Source: Acheta domesticus (taxonomy: Eukaryota; Arthropoda; Insecta; Orthoptera; Gryllidae). From it: a stretch of 64,000 nt of DNA. Within the stretch, counting starts at the first letter, position 1. The number at the start of each line of letters is the position of its first letter. Shown here piece after piece: positions 21,091 through 31,496 of this stretch. The notes under the pieces are model-generated. The model did no database searches. It saw only the letters and a program-made list of their open reading frames with translations, and was not told the DNA's origin. The stretch lies in contig JAHLJT010008756.1 in NCBI GenBank assembly GCA_031308135.1, positions 75,313,397 through 75,377,396 on the forward strand. Reading direction: 5' to 3'. The position numbers and the translations under genes are program-made.

Positions 21091-24000
21091 ATGCTTACAT
21101 TCCCTAAATGACTAAACGTCTAGGTACGATACACTACCTAGTTCGTTTCTCTCTAAAATGATGTCCATTCATTTGGGAAGTTCAGTCCATTGTTTTCTGT
21201 ATTGGGGTAATAAAAGTTCACCTACATGGAGGCAGTGAATTGGTGATAAGGTTCAGCCATTGAATAGTGCTTTAAAACTCCGAGAATAGCTCCAGAGATT
21301 TCCCAATAAAAGTATCGACAATACGCAATAACCTATACGTCTCGTCTTCTATATCAAAAATATTTACGTACAATTACGAAAAAAATGTTTTTCCACATTC
21401 TGTAGTTAGACGCACGAAGATTTATAATTTAAATTCAATGAAATAACTAGATCTAAAACAATTATAACACTAATGTATAAATCGCTTCGTGAAATTTCTG
21501 TAAGTCACAGTTTAATGAGCAGTTCCGCTAGGTCGAAAATTAATATATTTCATCAAGGAAGGAATGGTCTCCTTTAAAATTATTAAACGTATTATCTACA
21601 AAGAACGACGCAACGTCAAGGTAGGGTAATGAGACAAGTGCCTTTTCGAATATATTCTAAAAACAAGTTTTATGGTGCCGTGGTATTTAGAATTACTCTT
21701 TCACGAATAAATACGTTAATAAACTAAAATAAGCTATTAAATGAGGAAATATGACAAAAAGCTCGTTATTTTAATTTTAACATAATGAAACGTCTTAATG
21801 TTATTGCCACTTGGAATAATTTCACGTACAGTAAGGAAGTTATTCTAAGGAAATTAATTTAAAAGGTTTCGTTAATACTCTGTAAGCATTTATCAAACTG
21901 AAGCGCCTATAAAAAAACAAAAAAAAAAATGTGTATATAATTATAAGAAAACATCACAAGAAACACAAAAGTCATATTAATTAATAAATAAACAATTATT
22001 AAAAACACAATTAATTTCAGGCTACACAATTCAAAATGTTTGACATCTGTTCATTACAGGTTTGTAAAGAAAGTTCATAATTACTTTTTAGGCACTCACT
22101 GGCATTCTTTTAAAATGCTTTCCCTGTTATTTTTCACTAATGTTAGTAATTACATTGCTTATTCTCTCATCTACTTATTTACGTGTAATATCAACGAAAC
22201 GTTTCAGTGGAATTTAAAACTAGTAGTGTTCGTTTGTTTTCACAGAATCATGCAGAGTAAATATTGAATGCAAAACAGGTGCACTTAGCGTGAATTACAC
22301 TGACGGGCATATATGATAATTTCTTGATGATAGGTTGTGTTGTTCAAAGTTTGAATCAGTTCTTCACCATTAGACACTCAGCACACGAGTGAAATAGTTA
22401 CTAAAATGTACGATATTCCTTTTCGGAAATGTTCACTGAATGTCTGAAATATTATTTTCAATCATCTGGAAGAACTTTGTTCTTTATCACGACAGTTGAG
22501 CGAACAGCCTTATGTATTTTACACGCTCTCTTTAAAGCGAAAGCAAAATAAAATGCACTGGCTTTTTTAAGTTTTAAATTTGACATTTTAGAAGCAGATT
22601 GCGTACGTTTCAGAATGTGAAGAGGAAGTAAATTTCATTCTAGCGTGCGTGATTAAGCCCATTCTTTCGTTTAAAAATGTCTTTGAACTGACAGAACTGT
22701 ACGTCGTCAGGGGTGGCGATTTCAATGAGAGAAGTGAATGAATATGTCAACACATTTTGACAAATAATGAAATGGGTAAAGTCAAGTGAATGCTTTGCTA
22801 GGAAAATCAATAAACAGAAAAATATTCATAATGCTGGGATAGTGAAAAGATAATCAAATTGAAACAGAAACAGAGCAAAAGAAAAGATAAAGAGATTACT
22901 ACAGGCAAGGTGAAGTGAAAACAACGCTGACATATTGAACATCTGAAGAAGGAATGAAAAGTGTAGGATTGAAACAATTAAAAAGAAGATCAAGTGACTG
23001 CATTAGCAAACTTTGTGGCAACCTATTTTTTTCTATCTCAATTTTCGAAATAATTTATCACCGGCATATTTCCTATCCATAATTACTCTACTAGCCTATT
23101 TCATTCTTGTGCTATGTCTAGATAATGAGGTTGGAGGATTGGGATAGAAATTACGCCATCGGTTAATCTCTTCATTTATGAAATAACCGAAATCTGCTCT
23201 ATGCATATACCAATATTAAAGGCAAGACAAGTTTCAAAAATATACGTAGGTAAAATGCGAAAGAAAAGTCTGTAAAAATAAGGTCTGAATATAGTTGTTG
23301 AAAACTATTATAATTTGTAGGTAGGTTAAATATAGAATATCTCCATTCACTATTAAATACATTTTATTCTGGTTTAATTTTAAATTCACCTGAGATTTGC
23401 ATGAAATTTACAAGGAGACCTTGTGAGATTGAGGATCAAACCTTTCTTCCTATTAGCATTACCACTTCAGCTCTGTCTTGTAACCTTATTTCTTGTAATA
23501 TAATTTCCTATCAATGTGCATTTTTCAGTTCAAAAGTTAAATGCATTTAATTGACTAACGTTAAAAATGTGCTTCAAAATTCCATGACACCAATATCATA
23601 TTTATTCAAGACATCAAACAACACGCTTTTCGATTCTGTAAATGTCCAAACAATCCATACATTTCGAATTCATATTAATTACAATCATTTTCCAAAATCT
23701 TTCACGGGTTTTAATAACAGCCTTTAACTTAGAATGAAAGTACATAATTTTTGCGGTAAAATGTAGTTTTTTATAAGACCGTACACCCGGAACATGAAAG
23801 ACAATACTCAAATTCTCAGTTACCACAGATATAATTTATAAGTCACGTCTAAAATTATTTGCTCAAGTCGCATTCGTAATTTCATTTCAAGGGCAATGAT
23901 GTGGATTAGGCCTAGGACTGCTTGTTGTTGCCGTACTCTGCAATTACGTAATGTTCCTCGACACATCGACACACGAGTGGAATAAACGTTAACGTCTGTT

Positions 24001-24600
24001 GCATGTGATGAGATTATTTAGATTACTTCGACGTGAGTGAACATCACACAGTATAAAACATATCTTGCTACGTACTTTTTGCAACTTCCGCATCCGAGCA
24101 ACGATAAGAGTATTCGGAATCCCAATAAAACGTGTATGCGATGATTTCAAACAGCTGTCAACAAGAATTATTTTCTCGTGGCTTTATCCATTAGAAAATA
24201 TTTCAGAGGCATATGCTTCGTTTGTAATGTTCATGAGAATGGAGATTTTGATTGGCGTACAGTAATTCCCAGTAAAGAAAACTCAATGCATAGAACGAAC
24301 TCTGCAAAGGCGAGAAATTCAACTGGTATTACATTGTCTTTAAATCATTTATAGTTATTAATGAAAGTAGTTTGAAATGGTCGAGTCTCGAGCTTTGCCC
24401 CCACGAAGCATTAGTAGATGTTATATAAACCGTGTATCATCCTAACTTTTATCTGCAATGATTACAATAGTAATTGTCGATAGGCACTGAGAACGGTTGC
24501 TATTTATTCTTGCTGATTATTTTAAAATAACTTCTTAGATAAGATAATAATATTACTACTGTGCTTCTAACAACGCCTTTCTTTTTTTTCAAAAAGAGTG
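21091..24600. other. No recognisable gene
   Basis: 3.5 kb of AT-rich DNA with scattered short ORFs and no domain. CAGGGGTGGCGATTTCA near 22709 resembles a hAT end, but no partner was found. Confidence 0.5.
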
Positions 24601-24709
24601 TTATAATGAAGTTATAATTGAGCTAGAGCTTTAATAAATTTATTAAAGCACTACCTCCGGCGTTAATAAATTTATTAAACCACCAGTCCTATAATGCAAC
24701 TTCTTATAA
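24601..24709. mobile_element. Short palindromic element with two internal palindromes
   Basis: The ends TTATAATGAAGTT (24601-24613) and AACTTCTTATAA (24698-24709) are inverted apart from one base indel. Inside are a perfect 22-bp palindrome (24628-24649) and a perfect 16-bp palindrome (24663-24678) that share AATAAATTTATT. The element is tiny (109 bp) and non-coding. A MITE remnant or cruciform-forming sequence is possible. Confidence 0.5.
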
Positions 24710-25690
24710 TATCCAAATGAACGCACTAACCAAATATTATCACAACGTCATTGATGAAAAGTTTTACGGAATAAGAACATTTAATGAAAATATTTACGAA
24801 TAAATCATATTCTTACTATTGCGTGTAACTGTGTATCCCTAGCAGTGGAACCATCTCTAGTTCAAATCACATGGAAAAGAACACATGAATACCAAGTTAA
24901 AAAACCCGCCGTACTGTTTGTATGGTACTGTTAGTGATAATATCACCACCATTCAATAGTAAAATGTGCTGTTATTAAGGTTACACCGCTATTTACAATA
25001 TTACGCGTTTTACAGTAGAACAGATTTTGCAATGATGACAGTCGAAATTTACACAACAAATTTTCATAAATAATACACACAGTTATATTCCCATTGTCAT
25101 GCATAATTTCATGATATTGAAATTTAATTCAAATTATAAATGTGTTTCACAGACATAAAAGCCATGGAGAATTTGCAAGTGGAGACTTTTTCTCGAGAAA
25201 TCCTTCCTACAATTCTATATTATTTCATTACAATAAATTTGTACATAGTACAGGGATTCCAAACCATATGTTGTATGAAATAAGTCTGACCTCTTTGGTC
25301 ATGAGGCAGTTATACGCGTAGGAATTAAAAAGCAACCTATCCTGCCAACGTGACCTATCCTGCGCAAAGAGGTCGCATTCTATGACAGTTGCACAAAGCC
25401 GCGCGCAAAGGTCTCTGTTCTTTGGTCGAACCGTCAACGTTGCAGTAGCTGGAGGCAATCTGGCCTTTTATTGAACACGGCGCAGGACCGCTCGAAGCAG
25501 ATACATGGGCCTTCGGTTCCACGTCACTCCGCATGAGATTTTATGAACGGAGCAAAAACTGAAACAATGCATTTCTGTAACGCTCGGAGATAACGAAGCA
25601 AGTTCGGTCATGAAAGCAAGTTCAGCTATATAAAGCAGTTATTAGCGAGATTGTGCACACTCGACCATTTAAGAGATCGAAAGTACTATC
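24710..25690. other. No recognisable gene
   Basis: AT-rich until about 25300, then mixed with some CpG. No domain-bearing ORF. Confidence 0.45.
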
Positions 25691-25757
25691 GATCTTCTGC
25701 GCATGTGCAGTTCAAGTTTCGCATCATTTTTGTGCATCTGCACATGCGCAAAAGGTC
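25691..25757. promoter_or_regulatory. Hairpin with paired NRF-1-like sites
   Basis: The two arms, 25691-25710 and 25738-25757, match in inverted orientation at 18 of 20 positions and are separated by 27 bases. Each arm holds TGCGCATGTGCA, close to the NRF-1/EWG consensus TGCGCATGCGCA. This could be a regulatory pair or a structured RNA; function is inferred. Confidence 0.35.
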
Positions 25758-26739
25758 AAGATTGCTGCCCCCTTACACGTGCACAAACTCTCTAAACTAT
25801 TCCTAAATTCAATTTGAATTACGCAGTTTGCCCAAACTGAAAAAATGAAGATAAAAGTACCCAATTTTTTTCATATTTTTATCTCCTAACATTTTTCATT
25901 ATTTCGTTTCTGAATGTGTTGTCCTTCTCAGTATTGTCTCGCGAATTGCATGTGCAAAGAAGTCTTAAGTCTGTGACACAAGGTACCTGATGCTTACAAA
26001 AGAATAGAAAAACTAAAGTAATTTGCAATAAAAATAGAGGTATTTGTGGTTGATTGATACTGCCGACGAATTATAATAGTTGCAAAGCTAGTAAAATTAG
26101 TAACAGTTTTATACTTTCAAATATGGAAAAAACTATGTAGAACACTAATGTACAAAGTTCCATCATGTTTTAAATAATTCAAATAATTATTACGAAATAA
26201 TTTGATAGATCGGTCGCGCCCCGCGTTCCCGCCCTCGTAGCCGCTTTTGCTCTCGCACTCGCCCCCGCCCCTGCCCCCCCTCAAACCGTCACCCATGCTT
26301 CTATTACCGCCTCTCTACCCTTCACGGCTCAACGCATTTCCATGTGCTCACCTTCGCAAGCAGCTCGAGGGACGATGGGCACATGCAGTAAGGGCGGCGA
26401 CAGGAATTCTTAAACTGTAATTACCTTCCATCAGTTACGTAAAATGTTCTTTCTGATAGCATCAACAGAAACTTTGTGTCATTACTCCAGCTTATCACCG
26501 CGACACGGTCGTGAAAGAAAACAATCCGAATGTCACGCGGTGAGAGTTCCCACATCGATAACGCAGTCGAAACCTGCAGCACGTTCGTCAAAAAAATGAA
26601 ACATTAAAATTTAATGGAAAATAATATACGTACATTAAAATAAAAATATTAATTCGCGTTACATACTATATAATTCAAGTGGTTATTCTAACCCTCGCAT
26701 AATTTTGTCTCAACATAAGCTCCAGAGCCATTTTACTGC
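25758..26739. other. No recognisable gene; small GC patch
   Basis: Mostly AT-rich. A C-rich, CpG-containing patch lies at 26212-26290. It has no ORF with a domain and no repeat unit. Confidence 0.45.
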
Positions 26740-27245
26740 ATAAGTTCGCTCAAAGCCAGTATTACGGTTGTGTCTGCAACGCCTCTGACCGGGACTCTGA
26801 CCGGAAGGTTTAGGAGTCGAGTCCCAATGGTCCGGGATTTTTGACATTAGCTAGATGGCTAGGTCGATTTGAGCTTCTGTCAGAAAGAGAATTTTAGAAA
26901 CAGGATTGTCTAATGATTAGACAATCGATTAGACCACAGAAAACTATCGATTAGACTCTAATCAATAGTTTTCTGTGGTTTCTGCCAAGAATATCAGGCA
27001 AATGCCGGTGTATTACCCTAACAAATGGGAGACAACCGCACGCGATCATTTCTTCGTCTTCTTTTCATCTTCTCCACACAGTTACACAGACTTTCACTTA
27101 CATTCACAGCATTACCATGCATGTAGGGAGACCTGTTCGGGAGCTAAGAGCTTTTCCAGGCTGCAGCTGGGGTGATACCTGAAGTAGGAAATACGTGCAA
27201 ACCGACATGTACGTCGGCGCCGGATTTCACCATATAGCTTTTGAT
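26740..27245 (+). mobile_element. SINE-A copy G, 5' part (host of copy H)
   Basis: A diverged head has CTCTGACCGGGAC and GAGTCGAGTCCC (B box region near 26815-26826). The body includes TAGTTTTCTGTGGTTTCTGCC and GGGAGACCTGTTCGGGAGC, and stops inside the CGCCGGATTTCACCATATAGC block. It carries an extra near-palindromic hairpin at 26933-26979. It is split at 27245 by copy H and resumes at 27739. Confidence 0.85.
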
Positions 27246-27726
27246 TGATTGATTCGTGCTTCCGGGCGCGTCAACTACTTAGGTCGTTAGTCCCGTAGGC
27301 GTAGTGCGTGATTTTCTCGGGAGGTGGCGATGGTTTTTCCCCCGCTGAATGGTGAGATCTGGGGCCGACCTACCGTCGACTACCGGGCTTTTACCCCTCT
27401 ATCAGGTATCTCCCACCAGCGGGGCACCGCCTCAGCCGGGACAAGCTCTAAGCTCCCGACCGGTCTCCCGACATGTGTGTTAGTGTAGTGCATGTTAGTG
27501 TAAGTGTGTGTGTAAGAGGAGGAAATAGGACAAGGAAGAGGGAGGAAAGATCGCGCGCGGTCCGTGGCCTTCTCCAGAATTCTTCTCCAGACAGCGACTG
27601 AATTCGACCTAGCTGACAAGCTAGTGTCGAAAATCCTGCCGCCGTCGGGACTCGAACCTAGGACATCCCGGTCAGAGGGACTGCAGTAACATCAGGTTGA
27701 TGCATTGAGCCATCTCTCCCGATCAA
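27246..27726 (-). mobile_element. SINE-A copy H, full-length reference copy
   Basis: On the minus strand, an A box (TGGCTCAATGCATC, from 27712 back to 27699) and a B box (GGTTCGAGTCCC, from 27658 back to 27647) form a tRNA-like pol III promoter. A body of about 350 bp and the 3' end GACGCGCCCGGAAGCACG follow, with an AATC repeat tail. Perfect 12-bp direct repeats, ATAGCTTTTGAT, flank it at 27234-27245 and 27727-27738, as expected for LINE-mediated retroposition. It is the youngest-looking copy and defines the family's structure and 481-bp length. It encodes no protein. Confidence 0.92.
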
Positions 27727-27738
27727 ATAGCTTTTGAT

Positions 27739-27765
27739 GAACACCGACATCTACATTTATAAAGC
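27739..27765 (+). mobile_element. SINE-A copy G, 3' remnant
   Basis: GAACACCGACATCTAC continues the GAACACCGCCACCTCT block of SINE-A (compare 19877-19892) after copy H and its target duplication, then decays. Confidence 0.6.
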
Positions 27766-29010
27766 ATTCACTAGGAACCAATAACCAGACCATTTGACGT
27801 GCCAAAAAATCATGAATCAATCAACTCAGAGCAATTTTCACTACTGCTCTCTAGTGGTGAGGTGGTCAACTGCAAAATTTCATTGTGCCCACACGTCAAA
27901 GAGTCAGTTATTATTCCTGTGTATCAATTGTACTGTTTCTATTTACATTGTTGCAAATTCTGCAACAACTGAATTATGACAGTGAAACTGACCTCTGCGT
28001 TCTTCGAAAAACAACCGGCCACCACGCCGCTTGCGGTCAAATTCGGCGAACGGTCGGAGTACGACCGGGGAGGCACTTGCCACGCACACTGATATTCTGA
28101 CTCTCGAAACCACCGACCGAGTGGGGGAGGAATTTTTTCTGAACTGTTTTGTGTGTTTGTACTATGGGATTATTTTCACTTTTAAAACGCGGTCGCTCAT
28201 AAACGCCGCAAAGTTTGTAATTATAGGGGCAGACACGAAAGCTCGCCGCCCCGGGTCCAGATCACATCCTATCGAGTGATCTCAGTGCTCTGAACGAGAT
28301 CTTGTTTAAGACCAGGACCGCAAATCTGCTGGTGGATCGAGCTGATAGCTTTGTTGCAATGTTCTGTACAAACATTTGCTTTCACTTTAACGAATTATCT
28401 ATTACGAAACAAAAAGTAGTTATGGTATAACTATGGTGTAATAATTTATTATTAAGAAATGCAGTTACTTTTCTTCAGAATCAAGGAAGGTGGGGTACTT
28501 CACCTTGTGCTGTACTGAAAGAACACTTCCTTCTCATTTCCATCTCTTCTCCCTCCTTATTCTTTCTTAGATTCGTTATTGTTCCTCTCTTCTCGCCTTC
28601 TCACAACCCCCTCTGTTATCTTCCTTGACCACCGTACCATCTTTCTCAGGCATATCACTTCGTCCTTGGCTTTTCACATCTAAATCCCGTTTTCATTCGT
28701 GTTCGCCGTGTTCCTTACTCCATCAATATTCTTGTCATGGCGTTTCAAAAGAAAGCGAGGGTTATCCCAGTTGTTGACCTCGTTCGCACTCTTGCTTATG
28801 GGAATGGAGTGGTGCTCGTCATTGTACTCTCCTTCTTTGTGCGATGAGTTACATTAGGTATGTTATGGAAAATTTTCGATTAATTCTGCTTTTCCTTTCT
28901 TTGTCTCTTTTTATAATAATTTTCACTTCATCTTTATGCTGCATTATTGTTGGACTAAGATCATAAACTGTAATAATATTTTGTATTAATACAAACGAAA
29001 ATAATATTTA
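27766..29010. other. No gene; moderately GC-rich patch
   Basis: The part 28010-28340 is CpG-enriched and holds GCTCATAAA (28195-28203) and TGTAATTATAG (28216-28226) between GC-rich words. The rest is AT-rich, with a pyrimidine-rich stretch at about 28520-28680. ORFs show no domain. Confidence 0.4.
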
Positions 29011-29015
29011 ATAAC

Positions 29016-29055
<40 letters not shown>
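29011..29055. repeat. (AAT)n microsatellite
   Basis: An uninterrupted run of about 13 AAT units. A second, interrupted AAT/AGT/AAC run lies at 29350-29410. Confidence 0.95.
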
Positions 29056-29410
29056 TTTTTCACTTAATAGATCATTATTACATATGTAAATTACGTAGCA
29101 CGGTACTATGTGGCTAATCTGAAGACCTTCAAGACTTTAAAAAATCTAGAACCTAAAGCATCACACTTTTGAATTCTGATATTCACCACAAATGGTCCCT
29201 CCATAGCATCAGAGCTGTAGAAAAGGACCATATGTTCCGGATAAGGGAAAAAAGCACAAGGGGGAAAAGCCTGCCGTCAGAAGACGTGTACATGCTGATC
29301 TATCAAACACTTTCTAACTTTCTAAACTTCTTTCTGTGCGAACGTCGCATTAATAATAATAGTAATAACAAAAGTAATAACAATAGTAATAATAATAATA
29401 ATTATTATTT

Positions 29411-31430
29411 ATTAAATTTGTGAAAGAACTTTTCTAAACTCCCAGGTAATGCAAATCACTGGAAAGTGCAAAAAATTTCTTTATTTGGAACAGCCACAAC
29501 ACACACATTGAATATCCTATCACTAATTTTGGAGTAGAGAACATTCTTGAATTCTTTAATTTTTTTGCGAGTCACAATTGTTCATAGAACATAGCTACTT
29601 CGCCATTTTCTATGCTATTTTTAAGCCCATTCTTAAGAAAACATACAATGCACTGACCGTTGGTGTATCATGTTACTTTATTTTTCATACACCACACGGC
29701 CGTCATCTCGGAGAACAAATGACCGTTTTTGCCATTAGCTTAACACACTGCTCCATAACAGTAGCCTTCCTGACGCCTTTACAATTACCCAACAATCTCT
29801 TGTACAGTGTAATAACATGTGAACCTTTAATGACCTTCAGTGACTTTATGCATTATGATAATGTGCAGGTTCTCTTTCAACCACACTGCCCACTCAAAAA
29901 GCGACACAGCGACTGTGTTCTATCAAATTTAGGTCTCAATGAAGGTAAACTACAGTAAAATGTCATACAAGACATTTTAAAGGTCGTTCATTTAACAGTC
30001 AATTTAAAATCGGGCATTCTGTTATTTTCAGAGGATTATTTTTGTAATAAAATAACGAATGCAGTTGAGAGAAATGCGTTGCAAAATAATTGGTTTATAA
30101 ATCAACTGACGAACCGGAAATGACTTTCTGAAGAAAGTGAATATTCCGAAGCTTTTAAATGCACAATACTACCTATTCCATTTACATTCCTTTTTTTTAA
30201 CATGATTTACGTTTAGATTTCAATGATAATAAATTCGTAGGGATTTATTCGTAGGGATTACGTTTTATGATAACCATTACACATTCATTAAATAACTTTT
30301 TAAATAATTGGAGATGATATAGTGTGTTATTCCACTTCATATCAGTAGCAAATATTGCAAACATTTCTTTGGGTGATCCACACCCAAAGAAATCGAGGGG
30401 TTTTCGTTCAGTTTTTCTCGATTCCTAGAACAAGGGCTAAAAGAGGGAAATTCAACAGATGCCAGTTTACTTTTTCTGAACCTCCCATTTTAAAAATGAG
30501 AGAGGCACCGTAAGGATTTTGAATATCAAAATACATCATTCAGCTAATAAACTTCCGTAGCCTTAATACACGCTTACTGAGAAAAGTAGAAAATAAGTTT
30601 GTGTAAAAACAAAGGATTACAATGTTGTATCTAAGGAGAAAAATGTTATTCATTAGATGTAACAATGTTCATGTAACCTTCATAATAATTGAGAATACAA
30701 AGTTTCTTATGAAGTACAGCGCTGAATCCTTAAAATATCGAAAATAGTGGTAATTATCATATAATGTACGTACTACACAATTCTTTAAAAGCAACTAATA
30801 ATACTTAACATTTATGAAATACATTTTTTTGCCACCTTGACCTGCGCTGAGAACTAGTCAGTCATATTAAATGATGAAAAATGACGAGAAAGAGTTTTGC
30901 ACTAAAGATTGGGCATTATCTCCCTGTATCTTCTACCATTTTTCAATATTTATTTCCACAATTTTAAATTACGCATCTTTGATTGCATATCAATATCACG
31001 TACGTGATTTCGCAATGTTATTGGAGAGTTTGTTGGAGAAGGGAAATAACGATGAGGGTATTGTCCAATATAATTCCCGACTGGCGATAGTTTCATCTGA
31101 ATTAGTGGATTGCACATTGCCAAAATGCAACTGCTGCAATCATTTGAATCCCATATTCTCAAATTCTGAGTCAACTGACACCTCTAATTTACTTTTCCCG
31201 TGTTAATATCAATTACTTGTATCGTATAAGTACCGCGGAGCAAATAAATACATTTTAAATTACAATATGTAAAATCTCAAATTCATTATGCAAAAAATTA
31301 TAAAAGTAAATTTCAGAATAAATATAATACGATTTTAATATAATCAGTAATATTTTTCTTACGCATTACACCATTCTTCTATAAAATGTACATAAACCTA
31401 GCTAAAACTTGTTCTTTGATCTTAAAATTA
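29411..31430. other. No recognisable gene
   Basis: AT-rich. An open frame of 126 codons at 29578-29958 has no recognisable domain and ordinary composition. A perfect 13-bp hairpin lies at 30363-30393 (ATTTCTTTGGGTG, 5-base loop). A frame of 111 codons at 30871-31206 is likewise unrecognised. Confidence 0.45.
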
Positions 31431-31496
31431 ATTACAAGATGGATATACATCGATTACAAGATGGATATACATCAATTATAAGATTGATATATCGCT
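31431..31496. repeat. 22-bp tandem repeat, 3 copies
   Basis: Units at 31431-31452, 31453-31474 and 31475-31496. The first two differ at one base; the third is more diverged. The core is ACAAGATGGATATACAT. Confidence 0.9.

Noticed and set aside
22700..22730. hAT-like end CAGGGGTGGCGATTTCA
   Set aside because: No inverted partner was found within several kilobases.
29578..29958. 126-codon plus-strand frame
   Set aside because: No recognisable domain, no upstream or downstream splice or promoter context, and a length not unexpected by chance in 64 kb.
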